Shown: positions 50,299-63,113, counted from the stretch's first letter. The stretch: 64,000 nt of DNA from Parascedosporium putredinis (GCA_949357655.1 CASHTG010000016.1:1736001-1800000), one strand, 5' to 3'. Notes: generated by a model from the letters alone, not told the origin. Program-made: numbers and translations.

Positions 50299-51753
50299 CT
50301 CGCTTGCGGTCCTGCCGCAATCGACGGCGGACAGCGGAAGCTTGTGGGCGCAAACCCCCACGGGAGGGTTTAATGTGATGCAGACAGCCAGGAGATGATG
50401 GTTATGTGGAGGAGCTCGCTAAGTTGATGGCTCTGGAAGAGGAGAATGCGCGCGTAGGGATGGTTGATGGAGTGTCGCGCGAGCAGAACTCCATCTCAGA
50501 GAAGAGGCCGAGCTGCTGGTTCCGTTCCGGCGAGGTGGCGGGAATCAGACCGAGGCCGAGCCGAGTTTGAGGAACTAGTTTCTTTCGGTCCGCGACGTTC
50601 GTCAAGCGGCTGCGTAGGAATAATGCGTCGGCGGAAAGCGGATCGGTGTAGCAGGGAGATGGTGGCGAATTGCCAAGGGTAACTCTGGCCGCAATAAGCC
50701 TTGGGTGGGAGGGGGAACGATGATGTCGAGCAGGAGATGAGGTGGGTGTGTGGTGGAACATTGATGGGCTCGCGCGGCTGAGCCCGATTAAATGGATTGA
50801 ATGGACGGGTCAATCCATTGATCCTACACTACTATCATTTTGACTAGGGATTGTTCGCCCTTGGTCAGGCCCAAGTGTCATGGTTGGCTTGGTTGACGGG
50901 AAAGCGTGGCCATTCGAGCACTGTGTCCACCATGTGGCCAGTGCTACAATTCCCCACTTTTCCCACCGACAGAGTGCACTGAGCATTCAAATAGGCCCTA
51001 TTATGGTGGGAGCTCTGGCTGCTACGCCAGCTGAGAGGTGCGCATGAACTAAACACACTGTCCTCTACAGCATCGGTCATCGGATCTTCCCTTCCATTCC
51101 AGATGAGGGCTGAATATGCCTAGGTTTGGGAAAAGGCGACGCTGAGGTTGCTACCAAAAGGACTGTTAGAAAGATGACAGACCCCTAAATGGAAATGGAT
51201 CAAGCATTCCGCCATCATTCTCACTTCAAGTGGGTAAACCTTTGACGATTTGAGACACCAGGACCTTGGGATTGCCTCACGCTTCAGAACGTCTCAGTCC
51301 CCTATTACCACCAGATCTGGTATTGCCGGTTCTCTTAGCCACCGAAAACCGTAAATAGGTCTCAAAACTATGTAGTTGACGTGTATCTTTTTTTCTAAAC
51401 CTAAATAGAGGCCTCGCACTGGCCTCGTCTCATCCTCAAGCTCAAGTTACCCTCCGACCCAGATAGGTATTTGTGGTGGAGTACATGTAGAGCTTGGCAT
51501 CAACTGCGTCGCTTCTCCAGTTCATCTATGTCTACGAAAGACCAGTCTAGTTTTACCAGGTCATCATACGAAATTACACTTGGTGTCTAAGCCCTTTGCC
51601 AGAAGTGCTTTTAGAGGACAGAGCCAAAGCGACTTTCTTCCTCTATCAGGGGTTCTGGGTGCTTTTCGCTCAAGCTGACATCCTCAGCACCTATTCGCGC
51701 AGAAGTCGCAAAGTTTTGTCTTGACCGCTGTCTACAAAGTGGAGGCAACTAGC
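50299..51753. other. MED13 upstream region and MTAP 3' end
   Basis: About 1.45 kb. Bases just above 50298 form the MED13 leader and promoter. The right side contains the 3' end of the phosphorylase transcript. Short open frames here show no domain content. Confidence 0.5.
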
Positions 51754-52816
51754 CTAGTTCTTCAGGAAGTTGGGGAAGAGATAGCGTACTCGCTCCAAGG
51801 CCTCAGCATTCCTTCCTTCCGGCTTGGTCATAAAAGCCACTGCACCAACCGACATACCCTCAAGATGCGTCGCTAGTACCGTGCTAGTGTTGTCCTGCTT
51901 GGTGAGCTCATCAAGCACGCTTCCGACGAGAGCCTTTGCATTCTTGCCATTGTGCTCCATGGTCCTCAGCACCATGGCAACATCCACATCGTCAGTAGAG
52001 TGCCAGCAATCATAGTCGGTAGCCATGCAGATCATCTGATAGCCAATCTCGGCCTCACGAGCGAGTTTGGACTCGGGGAGGGCAGACATGTTGATGACGG
52101 TGCCTCCCCAGGTGCGGTAAAGGTTCGACTCGGCCCTCGTGGAGAATTGGGGGCCCTCTGGTATCACTTGTTAGCCGCTGTGATGGAGAAAAACTCTTAA
52201 GACAATGCAACCAATGCCTTCTACTTACCCATGACCACAATGGTTCCCTTCTCATGGAGGACAACGCCCTCTCCCTCCAAGCTGTGGGCGCACTTCTTCA
52301 CCACTTCGGCGAGCTTGTGGTCGAAGGGGTCCGCAAATCCGACATGGCCCACAAGGCCACCCTCGAAGAAGGTAAACGGGCGGATTCCCTTGGTCCGATC
52401 GATGACCTGATCAGGGACGACGAAATCCATGGGCTTGATCTCCTCCCTCAAGGAGCCTACGGCCGAGAAGGCAATGATGCTGCGCACGCCAATGTGTCGA
52501 AGCGCGGCAATGTTGGCGCGCGCGGGAACCTCGTGAGGCGCATACTGATGGTGATGCCCATGGCGCGCAAGGAATGCGACTGGAACGCCATTGTGACGGC
52601 AGATGAGGATGGGCGAGGAGGGGAATCCCCAGGGGGTCTCGGGGTTGACGGAAGCAACGGGCTCAAACCCTTCAATCTTGCTCAACCCCGTACCGCCAAT
52701 TACGGCGATATGGACGGGTTCTATTACGCGGCTTTACGTATTAGATAGCGCGCTCAGCAAAATTCCCAAGAATTGGTGGGGGTTTTACCGTCAAAAGTTG
52801 AAGCGACTTCAGCCAT
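51754..52816 (-). CDS. MEU1: S-methyl-5'-thioadenosine phosphorylase
   Basis: Exons are 52816-52789, 52720-52229 and 52157-51754, summing to 307 residues with no frame break. The enzyme cleaves 5'-methylthioadenosine with phosphate to adenine and methylthioribose-1-phosphate, the first step of methionine salvage after polyamine synthesis. Visible motifs are the phosphate-binding IGGTGL near residue 18, the substrate-site RHGHHHQYAPHEVPARAN, the family signature EGPQFSTRAES from about 174, and the purine-site Asp in TDYDCWHSTDD. The start MAEVASTFDEPVHIAVIGG fits family N termini, and the first exon is only nine codons. It is one of three genes in the window that need no frame repair. It is divergent from ENP2 with 505 bp between starts. 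The yeast orthologue is MEU1. Confidence 0.96.
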
Positions 52817-53321
52817 TGCGGGGCAGTGTAAGTGCGTGCGTTCGCGGGCAGATGAGAGGGGAGAGTGACGAATTGAAGAGATCAACCGTGTTATCACGTA
52901 AGAGGGAGAGAAATAGGAAGCAGTCGAGGATTGAAAGATCTCGGTTTCCGCTAGAAAGGGAGAAGGGAAGGAATAAAAGAACTCATAAACGGAAGCCTAC
53001 TTCGTCTCGCAATCCTTTCCACCTATGATTACTACCATCTCCAAGGCGTGCTTGAGTCGGCGGATATTTTTGGGAGGGGCTACCCGCCCCACCATTATCC
53101 CCTCTTATCTTATCGCCGCCTTCCAGTCGAAATTTTTTTTTTTCCTTTTCCGCTCTTCAGCGTCAGCTTCCAACGTTTGGGTCCACACACCGACACCGTC
53201 CCTTCTACAACCAGCCTCACTCCGCAGACCACACCCGCCCAAATCTTTTACTTCTTGTCAACAATTAGTCGCGAATCGAATAAAACTTGTCGCGTCTTGA
53301 AGGCTTCGCACTCCGGTCAGG
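52817..53321. promoter_or_regulatory. Shared upstream region of MTAP and ENP2
   Basis: 505 bp between divergent starts, with a T run at 53137-53147 and a CT-rich leader before ENP2. A bidirectional promoter is likely by position; no specific element is claimed. Confidence 0.5.
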
Positions 53322-55409
53322 ATGAAGCTCTCCAACCCGGACGCTGTGTCCGTGTACACAGTCTCCGGAGGTGCTGGGAAAACACTACCAGACTGGCTCG
53401 CTAGGCGGAGGAAAAGGGACATCAAAGACGATCTTGAGTACCAGAACCGAGTCGAACTCCTGCAGGACTTTGAATTCGAGAGCGCATCCATGTGCATCAA
53501 GATCTCAGACGATGGCAACTGGGTCATGTCTACAGGAACGTAGGTCTTCCCCAAAACCGTGCCCGCACCGGCGCCAGCACCAGCACCAGCACCTACACCA
53601 GCGCCTGCCCTTCGTCCTCAAATCTAACCTCTGACTTTCTCCCGTGTCTAGCTATAAACCGCAAATACATGTCCACAATCTTCCGGAACTATCCCTCTCC
53701 TTTTCGCGCCACACGACCTCTCTCAACCAAGCCTTTCAAATCCTCTCCCCGACTATTCCAAATCTATCCATCTCCAGAATGACCGCAGGATTGAGTTCCA
53801 TACCCCCAATGGGTGCCACTTTGAGACCCGAGTCCCAAGGTATGGGAGAGACATTCTTTATGACAGGAATTCCACCGAAGCCCTTATCCCCGCTGTCGGT
53901 TACGATGCCGACGGCAACGGTGAGGTCTTCCGCATGAACCTCGAACAAGGGAGGTTCATGAGGAGTTACCACATCGATCTGGGCGAGTCGGAGATGGGAG
54001 AGGGGCTGCAAGGTGGTATCAATGCGGCGAGCGTCAACGTTGGTGCTATAGCGGAGACTACACACAATCTTCTAGCCTTTGGTACCTCGATAGGAACCGT
54101 GGAGTTCTGGGATCCTCGCTCAAAGGCTCGTGTTGCGCGCCTTGCGGGACACGATGGCGGCGTAACGGCGCTGAACTTCAATCCTTCCGGTCTATCCCTG
54201 GCTACCGGGTCGGCGAATGGCATCATCCAACTCTTCGACCTCCGACGGCCCGTTCCTCTTCTCAGAAAAGACCAGGGATACGGTTTCGCTGTACATAAGC
54301 TTATCCACATGACGACCGCTTCACAGGAGAAGAAGATTCTGTCGGCTGACAAGAAAATTATCAAGATCTGGGACGAAGCTACCGGAGAGCCTTGGACGTC
54401 CGCCGAACCGACAGTAGATTTGAATGACGTGGCGTGGTGCAAGAACAGCGGCCTACTTCTCACAGCAAACGAGGGCGCAGCGCAACACGCGTTCTTTATC
54501 CCCCAACTCGGACCCGCGCCCAAGTGGTGCTCGTTCTTGGACAATCTTGTGGAGGAGCTCGCAGAAGAGGCCAAACCCGAAACATACGAGAACTACAAGT
54601 TCTTGACAATACCCGAGTTGAAGTCGCTCAGCCTTGCTCACCTGATCGGAAAGTCCAACCTCTTGCGACCGTATATGCACGGCTTCTTTGTCGCCTCTAA
54701 ACTCTACGATCAAGCGCGCCTCATCGCGAATCCTTACATGTGGGAAGAGGAACGCGTCAAGAGGGTCAAGGCGAAGATTGAGAAGGAGCGAGAATCGCGC
54801 ATCCGTGGAAAGAAGAAGGTCAAGGTTAATCAGCAGTTGGTTGACAAGCTGCTCAAGAAGCAAGAGAACAGGGAGGTCGTGGATGTCACCGCTGGTATTC
54901 TCGGCGAGGACCGTTTCGGAAAGATGTTCGAAGACGAGGAATTCAAGGTCGACGAGACGAGTTGGGACTACAGGCTGGTCAATCCGAGCGCTGCTGCCGC
55001 CGCCACCCAGGCCGCCGCCGCGTCGAATGGCGGAGATGGCAAGACACGGTTCCGGAAGGGAGGGGCAAAGGCCAACGACTCGGAGGGTGAGGATGCTCGT
55101 CCTGCCCCTATACGCAGGATGCCTTTCAAATCTTCTCAGCCCGAGAGGGGTGGTAGGGATGTCGCGATGAGAGTCTCTTCCTCCCAAGCGCATGGCATGC
55201 GAATGCGAGACAATGCCTTTGGCAAGCGAATCACCTCTTCTGGCAGGATCACAAAACCACGGGCCGGCAATGTGGTGGGCGAGCAGTCAATGAGTTTCGT
55301 GCCAGCGTCCAGGAAGCAGAGACAAGACCAACAGCCAGAGCTCCCCACCAGGGCGAAGCGGACTGACGCGAGGAGAAGTGCCAGCGGGAATACTTTCCGT
55401 CGCATGTAA
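53322..55409 (+). CDS. ENP2: Ribosome biogenesis protein ENP2 (NOL10 family), one frame break
   Basis: Exons are 53322-53539 and 53652-55409. A one-base loss in CCCC at 53746-53749 must be restored, giving 658 residues. The nucleolar ENP2/NOL10 family acts in the small-subunit processome (18S rRNA maturation). The N-terminal half is a WD-repeat propeller, with VEFWDPRSKARVARLAGHDG and QLFDLRRPVPLLR visible. A conserved linker follows (ENYKFLTIPELKSLSLAHLIG, then LRPYMHGFF). The helical basic stretch (RVKAKIEKERESRIRGKKK) and the NUC153-type motif DRFGKMFEDEEFKVDE come next, and the tail is basic and low-complexity. The start MKLSNPDAVSVYTVSGG is the usual family N terminus. Confidence 0.96.
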
Positions 55410-56094
55410 TCTCGCCTGTTCCGTTGGGCGTGTGTTGTTGGCTTCGGCTGTGACCCCCCCCCTTCTCAAGTTGGGGGTTTGCGTCACGCTGCAGGACCCG
55501 AATATGGGGTCATGGTCTGTTAATCCTTGCCTTGTAGAATTAGCATTTTGGAGAACGGGAAAAGTTTAAGGCGATGCAGCTTAGTTTGAATTCTTAATGA
55601 TATCCCTTGATGAATATCAATCATCTCTTGCTACGGCTCACTGCCACAATTTACGTGATAATATGGAACCTTTGGCCCATCTAAAGCAATGAGTCAAACG
55701 AGCACGTGTAGCAACAAATGCGTTCAAGGCTCAAGTAAAATCAAGTTTCCCATCTATACAACCAGGAACAAATCACGAGAGGGGCATCGGAACCGTTTAT
55801 GGTGTCGTTGACCGATTCCCTTTCTTCAAAACCACATAAAATATTGACAAGTTTGGTATCCTAATAAGCCCGACATTACAACAAAGCATCATTGCAGAGA
55901 CCGTCAACACCGACGATACAATCTAAAAAAGTAAGAAAAACAGAAGAAGAAAACAAGAATGGATGATTGAATGAGAACACGTGGAAATGAGAAAACCAAA
56001 AACGGCAGATTCCTCTATACGGCACTACCGCGCTCATAAAGGACTTTTGATCCTACCGAGCCCCGACGACTCTACACCCACGCACGAACCTCGT
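55410..56094. other. Convergent spacer between ENP2 and small membrane-protein genes
   Basis: About 685 bp holding two 3' ends. AT-rich in parts; no gene was seen. Confidence 0.5.
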
Positions 56095-56646
56095 CTACCT
56101 TCCCCACCGAGCCTGCTTCTTCTTGGCAGCCTCGAGGCCCTTTTCGAGGTCTTCAGGACGCAGGCGGGGAGTGGGAGGGACCTCTTCGACCTTGACGCGG
56201 CGTTTTGAGTTGGGGCTGCCGTCCTTGACGCTTCGGGGGAATTCGGTGCGGCGGGGTGTGAGGGCGGCAACAACCTTCTTCGTGGATCGCCGTATGCCTT
56301 CGCGAATCTTCCATTCTCGCTTCTTCGCCACGTAGAACAGCGTGGCCATCGATACTAGAGGAAGGGGAAGAGGTTACGGGTTAGTGTGTCTGTTTGTGCG
56401 TGCGTGCGTTCATATCGCGGGCCTCACGCGGAGGGGATGTGAAGCTGGGGGAGAATAGGGTTGGTGCCTTACTTCCAATCACACTGACAGCGACGACGAC
56501 GACGATGATGGCAATCATTGCCCCCGAGATATCTGGACCGCGCCTTTGGATTCTCCGGAGGCGCCCTGTTCGGTCCCAAGGTCCGATCCATCCTTCGGAT
56601 AGGCGATGCCAACATCATCGCCGGTGTAGACTTGCTGAGGAGCCAT
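56095..56646 (-). CDS. Small single-pass membrane protein, conserved-looking, unknown function, one frame break
   Basis: Exons are 56646-56473 and 56354-56095. One missing base in the run of C (coding strand G) at 56521-56525 must be restored, giving 144 residues. A polar N-terminal 40 residues (MAPQQVYTGDDVGIAYPKDG...) is followed by one strong hydrophobic helix (MIAIIVVVVAVSVIG, continuing ISMATLFYV). A basic juxtamembrane stretch comes next (AKKREWKIREGIRRSTKK) and then a Lys/Pro/Glu-rich tail ending KKKQARWGR. The positive-inside rule suggests the C terminus is cytosolic. I do not recognise the family. The splice junction lies within the hydrophobic segment and keeps frame, and this supports a real gene. 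Confidence 0.7.
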
Positions 56647-59008
56647 CTTTGTTTTGTTTCTTGGGCTCGGTCGGTGGAGTTCAGGATCTTAAGCGCTTCA
56701 GGCGGATTTTTGAAAAAGAGCTAATAGAGCCTCTTTACGTTGAGAGTTGTGTGAGTCGAATTGCCGGGAGAGTTGGTGGAAAAATAGGTTGACAGTAACC
56801 GGCCTGTCGTGAAAAGAAATCGGCGGAAACCAGCGATCGAGAAGTAAGATGTGACGCAGTTTACACGGGTAGCGAGGGAGAATAAGTACAAAGGACAAGA
56901 AGGTCGAGAAAATGCATTATGATCAAGAAGACCCAAGGGTATATACACCAGATGGACTCATACTTGTAGTGATACCAGAGACTATATCACACCTCTCCTC
57001 CTCCTCTTCTCTTTCGTGTGATGGGGGCGTGCCATTACGCATCGGATGCATATGCAAGCCGCCCTCGAGCCCTTCTCTCAATCTCATGCCGTACAAAACG
57101 GCCAGTCTCGACCATCGGACACTTTCAAAGTGAAGAAACACCAAAGCCAAAGCCAGCATGGGCGAATCGCAGGTGGCAGGTGAGGGGGTGGAGAGAAATG
57201 TGACAGGAATCTATCTTTGGCAATTGTGCCTGGGAGCACGGAGCTGGGGACAGTTCGATTCCGACCGTGTCATTGGTCAACGTAGCGCCCTCGGCGTGCG
57301 TCCAGAACAATTTACTGGGGTTCGGGCTCGAGATGCAGCCAATGAAATGGTCCGGTGGTTGGAGGGGTTAAATGCCGCCAGCAGCAAAGCTTCCGACCCG
57401 GTCAGACCAAGGACTTACAGACAAAAAGCAGCACGCACTGGAAGGATGGGTGGATTGAGAAAAGATAGATTGATGCGAAATTCTTTGGATCCATCTCTTG
57501 GCAGCAGCTCATGTGCATGTTGTCTGATCGCGGCGCTGTTCGTAAGACGATAATATCTGCTCTCAATCGATTTCGAAAGTAGCGCAACCCCTCACGAGAG
57601 CGAGTTGAAGGGCCCTTGACCTTAACTAATGATCGGCACACTTGGTGGTTGATATGAGGATAGGAATATCGGGATCTCCCCTTGGTCCTGGATGTGATGT
57701 GAAAGCACTTGCGCGGATCTCCCACCTTAACCAATCTTTAGCATCTACCCCTGCGACTTTCATTTTCCATCACATCATTAGACACCTCTCCTCCAGTTGA
57801 GGGTGATAGGTCCGTCCTTGAGCGCGGGTTGCTCCAAGACTGCTGTCTCGAAACAAGTCATTGGTCTAAATAGCTGGCCTAACCAACCAGCGTCATTGCT
57901 TGGCTCTGAACCGCCGCAAAGCCACCTCCTGCATGGCCCATGCTTGTGGCCCAACGCTTCAAGCCTTAACGCCCAGCATATCCTTAGCCCTGTTGATCGA
58001 CAGAAGTCTGGCAGTATCAACCTCAGAGTCCACTGCTAAGAAGAGGAAACCAAGTGATCCTTCGATTCAGACCTGGGGAAAACGTCAGAAACGGTCGCCT
58101 TAAGACGCCAGTGGGCATAGAAGGCGAAGACTCTCGGGTCGTGAATATGGCTGCATTTACAGGATAAAAATAGTATTTGAAGTATTAGATAGTTTTTTTG
58201 GAGAATGATCCGTAGACGCGTAGATCCGTAGATAGAGTCGCGCTTCCCTCTAGCCGATGGAGTGGTCTCTTCCCCGGCCAAAGATTTTGATATAGACGCT
58301 TGTGAGGCTCGAAGGCATTCATGTATGAAATCTTCGGGTCCTACTATGTAGGAGACAACGGTTCGCTCTCGCCCAGCATGTGTCTGAACCAGGCCCTAAT
58401 CGTCCGTTCGTTCTTTCCATAACCTTCAATAGGTACTTGAATCTGCGGAAAGAAGAATGACGCTCCTATCCTTGAGATCTATTCTGCATTTAGACCTGTC
58501 TTCATATCCATTGTCGGAACTTCGTGCTCCCCTCTATCCTCCAGTCCCTTCCACTTACCCCCTACCTTCCAGAGCAGGCTGAAATCTAGTCACCTGCTCC
58601 TTCCACTTGTACACAGTTAAAATGAAGTACGAAGAAGGCTCGAACTAGTGAAGGAGAAGAGATGCCCATAAAACCCCAAGGCCGGTCCTTCTTCCATTGT
58701 CCTTATGACTCTACTGGCAGGAGTTGTACTAAACTTGGAAGGAACCATGATGGAGGGGGAGACTCGTGCCCTTATGTTGGCTCCGAAGTTGTTTCATATG
58801 CCCCATAGATATTCTAAACCGTTCCTTCCATCCAGGCGAAGCCTCTGTCCATCTAGCCGTTGACCCTTCATGACATCTTAGTTCTTCAGAGCGCTTAGAA
58901 GGCCGTCTCAAATTCTCCCAAAGTGGTTTAGTTTTGGTGCAATAGCCCATATGAGTTGACCTTTTTCTGAGAGCGGACCACACTGCTCACATAGTCTCAG
59001 TTAACACG
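56647..59008. other. Intergenic region between divergent small membrane-protein and coiled-coil genes
   Basis: About 2.4 kb. The left part is the membrane-protein promoter and the right part the coiled-coil gene promoter. Open frames in between are short and show no recognisable content. Confidence 0.5.
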
Positions 59009-62000
59009 ATGCTGCGCCCATCGCCACTATCGCCGGACCCGATCCAGTATGCAGAGGCCATGCTTTCGCGCCCAGTGGTACCACCTAGATATGCGGGCAT
59101 CAAAGCCCCTCTGGGTCATTCTACCCACCCCGGCCCAGCGTGGAGCTAGAATCTCCGGCAGCACATAGCTGCGGGAAACCGACGCCTACCCAGTCCCAAT
59201 CCGTAAACCACCGTTTCGGACAGCAGCCGGTGCAGAGTGCTGGCCCGTCGACTAACCGACTGGTCCGGGGTACGTGTGCGTCTCCCCAACGGACAACCCA
59301 AGTCCATCTAATCAACAGCCCCCGCATGCCCATGCCGACTACCCCGGAACTCATTGCACATCCGCACAACCTCGTCTACACGTCTCATCAATCTTCCAAG
59401 CCAGGCTTCAAGGGACGTGGTCTTGTGCCTGTTCAGGGGAGACCTCAATGGATGCAGTCGCCAAGAGATAAGCAACCCGCACTCTACCGTCAAGCGGCTC
59501 CACCGCAGGCAAATGGAGTGCCCCGTCAACCTGGCGGTCAAGCTTCTCCGGTCCGTTCAGGGGACCTTGAGTTGCCGTCGCCTCATGTCTCTCGTAGCAG
59601 AGGCGCTCCTAAAGCTCACACTCTTGCTAAGAGTAACCTACCGAGAGAGCCCTGTACTTCGATGACGAGGCCGATCTCTCAGAACTCAAACATCTCGAAG
59701 AGACGCATGAATCCGGGTAGGCTATCGTTCCCTTTCCATGGTGATGAAATGGTAGATTTAGAGAAATTTGGGTCTGCCTGGAACACATATCTCCAGAACC
59801 ATGCGAGAAGAAGTGAGAATGCTTCCCATAGAATGTCCGAGCTTGAAAAGGTTATCGACGATCAAAAGAAGAGCATCGTTGAGCATAGTGAAAGAATCAA
59901 GACACAGGCTTCGGCAGTAGTTTCACTCGAAGCTCGCGCCGCCCAGTTGTTGGAACAGAATAATCTACTGGCAAAGGCAAACGACGACCTCCAGGGCCAA
60001 GTGGAGCAGAGTAGAATGCATAAAAGGAAATGCAAGAAAAAGTGAAGTCCTACCGAGGAAAGCTTAACGAGGCAATAGTTGAGCAACAGGAGTTATACAA
60101 ACGCTGCAAGTTGCTGTGTGATGGGACTATCGAAACTATCCGAGTGGAGAAAGAGGAGTCTGTATCACAACAGAGGCAAGCACTGGACCAGGTCGAGATT
60201 GGGATGCAGAAGGCTGCCAAGGCACGGAGTGCAATGAAGGGTCTACTAGAGGAGGAAATCCGGTCATTCAAGGCACACTGCACAAAGGGTATGGTCTGAT
60301 GAATTATCGTCAATAATGGATCGCTCTAACTCGCTAGTGTAGCTGATGAGGAGAACTCTTCGTTGAAACGCCAAGTGTCTAGCTTACATGAGAAGCTCAA
60401 GGCCGAGGAAGCAAAATCAGAGGGCCTGCTTGATAAAATGAGGACTGAATGTTCCACCCATGACCGACTGCAACTCTTGGAAGCTAAGTCCAATGATATT
60501 CTGGAACAGCTTCATGAAGCTAGTTCGGGGCTAGACCTGAAGGAGCAAGCATACGCGGGGATTACATCAAGGTAGGCTGATGAGAAGAGTGTTTCGGGGG
60601 CGACTAATACTTACTTTTACATCAAAAAGGCTTGATATGATTATTGAAAAGGCCGACACGACTGGGGTGGCTGTTTCCGAGCTCCCAGAAGTCGGGAAGA
60701 GTATCAACCAACTAAGTAGCCTGTTGATTACCACTGGAGACAGGTTAGTGGAATTTCTGCTATCTATGCGTAATCGAACCTGCTGACCATCCTTAGACTG
60801 AAAGACGACGTTTCGAATATACTCTCAGGTCAAAATGACATGTGCACGGCATCGTTGAGCCTCGAGAGTAGGATCCGAGACCAACTAACCGCCGTCAATG
60901 AGTTAATCAGAAATCAAGACGAACAACTGCGCCTTCAACTTGCCGAGAAAAACAGAAGGTGCGAGGAATTGGCTGTTCAGGTAGCGGAAAAAGATAGCAA
61001 ACTCCAGGTTGCCAAACAGCAAATTACTGAGGCTACCTCAACTGTCAAAGAAAAGGACCTCCAAGTGCAGGCACTCGATGTTCAGATACAGACCTTAGAA
61101 GAAGTTGCCAAAGAGAAGTCAGTTCTAGACCGGGACAGCGCGTCCTTGCTCGACCAGCTTGAAAGCAACAGGGCAGATCAAGCCGAGTGGTATTCTCGAA
61201 TAGAGAGTACGCTCTCCATTAGCGACTCGAGGGCCAATGAGGTTGCAATGATTCTTTCTGAGATTTCACGGACTGTCCAAGCCCAGAGCGGAACAGAGAA
61301 AGACCTATCTACCATACGCGAGTGGGCAGGAACTGAATTGGAGAAGGAAAAGGAAAAGTTACGAGAGGCAGAAAAGGCATTGAAGGGGCACGAATTGAAG
61401 AAGGTTGAGTTAGAGGAAGACTTGAACAAAACAACTGCGGAAAAGATTCGACTGAGCAAAGAGTTGGCAAGCCTCCTGGCCTCTAGGGAAGACGAAAGTG
61501 CGACGCTGGAAAGGACCCGAAAGTCCTTGGTTGATGCCGAGCAGCGGATTGTTAATCTGAAAGGAAAACTAAAGAAACCCGAACCGAAGGCTCAAGAAGT
61601 GTTCGAGGCATTGAAGAAATGGATGGCGTCGGCCGACGGAGTTCGCCAGGCGCAGGCAGGATTTCGCTGTTTCGATGCTCAGGGGCTGCGTGATGCACTT
61701 CTCGGCCTGAAAAGTGCGTCACGGAGTTTACCAATTGATGAAGTTCAGACTCCAAGCACTCCTATTGAAGCGACGGATCTTGATACCGTCATCGTTGCCG
61801 TGGATGGGGTGGATGGGCGGGCTGCCGTTGCGACCCCGCCGTTGAACCTGTCGGCAGAGCCTGGGCGAAAGATAGTTTTAAAAAGCCCCTTTACCGACCA
61901 CGCAGTTGCGGCTCCACCGTCTGTGGAACAAGAGAGAGTTTTGCGACGAAAAGCCTCGAATCCGGCTTCGATTCTGAAATGCGACCAAACCTTGCATGAG

Positions 62001-62537
62001 AAAGGCGTTGGGAATTCGAGGGGGCGACAGGCTGGTGGTGAATCAACTTTGATGCCTCGAACTAGATCAATGCCCCCTCTTCGTAATCATAACCAAGGAA
62101 AGGAAGATTTATCCGTGTATGATGAAGGCGATTCCCAGATGGAGGACCTATTGGCGAGTATCCGATCCGAGCTAAGTCTACAGCAGGAATCCGGGGCCGT
62201 TAAAGGGCTAAAACGAGGTACGCCAAGCATTTCAGATGAAAGACCACTCAAGATCCCCAGAAACAGCCTAGGTATATTTGGGAAGCTTGAGTTCGAGGTT
62301 GGAGACCTGAAGTCATCTTACTTTCCGGTGCCACCGGGCCGCAGTGGTATGTTGGCTGGAAGGGTAGAAGGGGATACGGTCATGATGCCGAACATCACGA
62401 AATCGAAGTCGCTCGGGCGATGCAATGGAGGAAAGATTACGAGGAAATCAAATGTCAAAGGGAGAGGAAAACCAATTATTAAGACTTACTCAAAGAAGCC
62501 GCAGCAAGAAGAGGCTGGGATAAGCAAGCCATGTTGA
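59009..62537 (+). CDS. Large coiled-coil protein of unknown function, two frame breaks
   Basis: Exons are 59009-60288, 60343-60571, 60630-60743 and 60797-62537. One-base losses at CCC 59134-59136 and in the A run of the CATAAAAGG segment near 60020 must be restored, giving 1121 residues. Residues 1-250 are Pro/Ser/Gln-rich and look disordered. From about 265 to 810 the sequence is almost continuous heptad-like coiled coil with many Glu, Lys, Gln and Leu (for example VQALDVQIQTLEEVAKEKS). The C-terminal 310 residues are disordered and Ser-rich, and finish in a strongly basic tail with KSLGRCNGGKITRKS and RGKPIIKTYSKK. This plan (disordered head, long rod, basic tail) occurs in synaptonemal-complex, spindle-pole and kinetochore proteins; I cannot assign it. 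Intron phases agree across all joins. Confidence 0.8.
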
Positions 62538-63113
62538 AAAGGGGGAGACGGAGAGATTTGAAGGTCCGAGTTCGTATTTGATATCAAGGAGTAGGGGCAA
62601 TGGGCCCTATTATTTTAACGAATTGGCGACGTGTTAGGTATTGCTATATCATGTTAAGCGGCGAGATGGAGGAATGTCACGGATATAAAAGATAGCGACG
62701 GGCGAAAGAAGATATTAGATTTAGCACATGGGCACACAAGCACACGAGTACACGAGCACATCGCTGGTGATATCTTCATTGGGGCACACGATATTGTTGC
62801 GCTATTGAGATAGATGGCGTTCTCCCTCAAGTATGTGGTCCGGAAGAAGGACAGATTGATTCAGCTCGTGTTAAAGCCTTTGGTCTTGTCTATGGATGAT
62901 GCAAAAAGATTCGTGACGTGACAAATAGTATACAAGATGGAAGCCACTCGGAGGGGCGAGTGGGAAGAAACACGAGATCTCGCAAGTGTTGATACAGTAA
63001 TGGTGGGATGGAATCCGTGTCGTGCACCTCGGAAAGATGAGGGTCGGTCGCGGTCTGGTGAAAGTTTCTGCGTCGAACTAGACGAATGGCGGGTGACGGG
63101 GTAGAGAGCTGAT
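62538..63113. other. Convergent spacer between coiled-coil and bL33m genes
   Basis: This 576 bp holds two 3' ends and includes a short irregular GCACAC/ACACGAG repeat near 62728-62762. No gene was seen. Confidence 0.5.

Noticed and set aside
50402..50761. 119-codon minus-strand frame as MED13 start
   Set aside because: The exon beginning at 50298 (MEAGEYTINALVI) splices in frame to the conserved continuation, so the upstream frame is leader.
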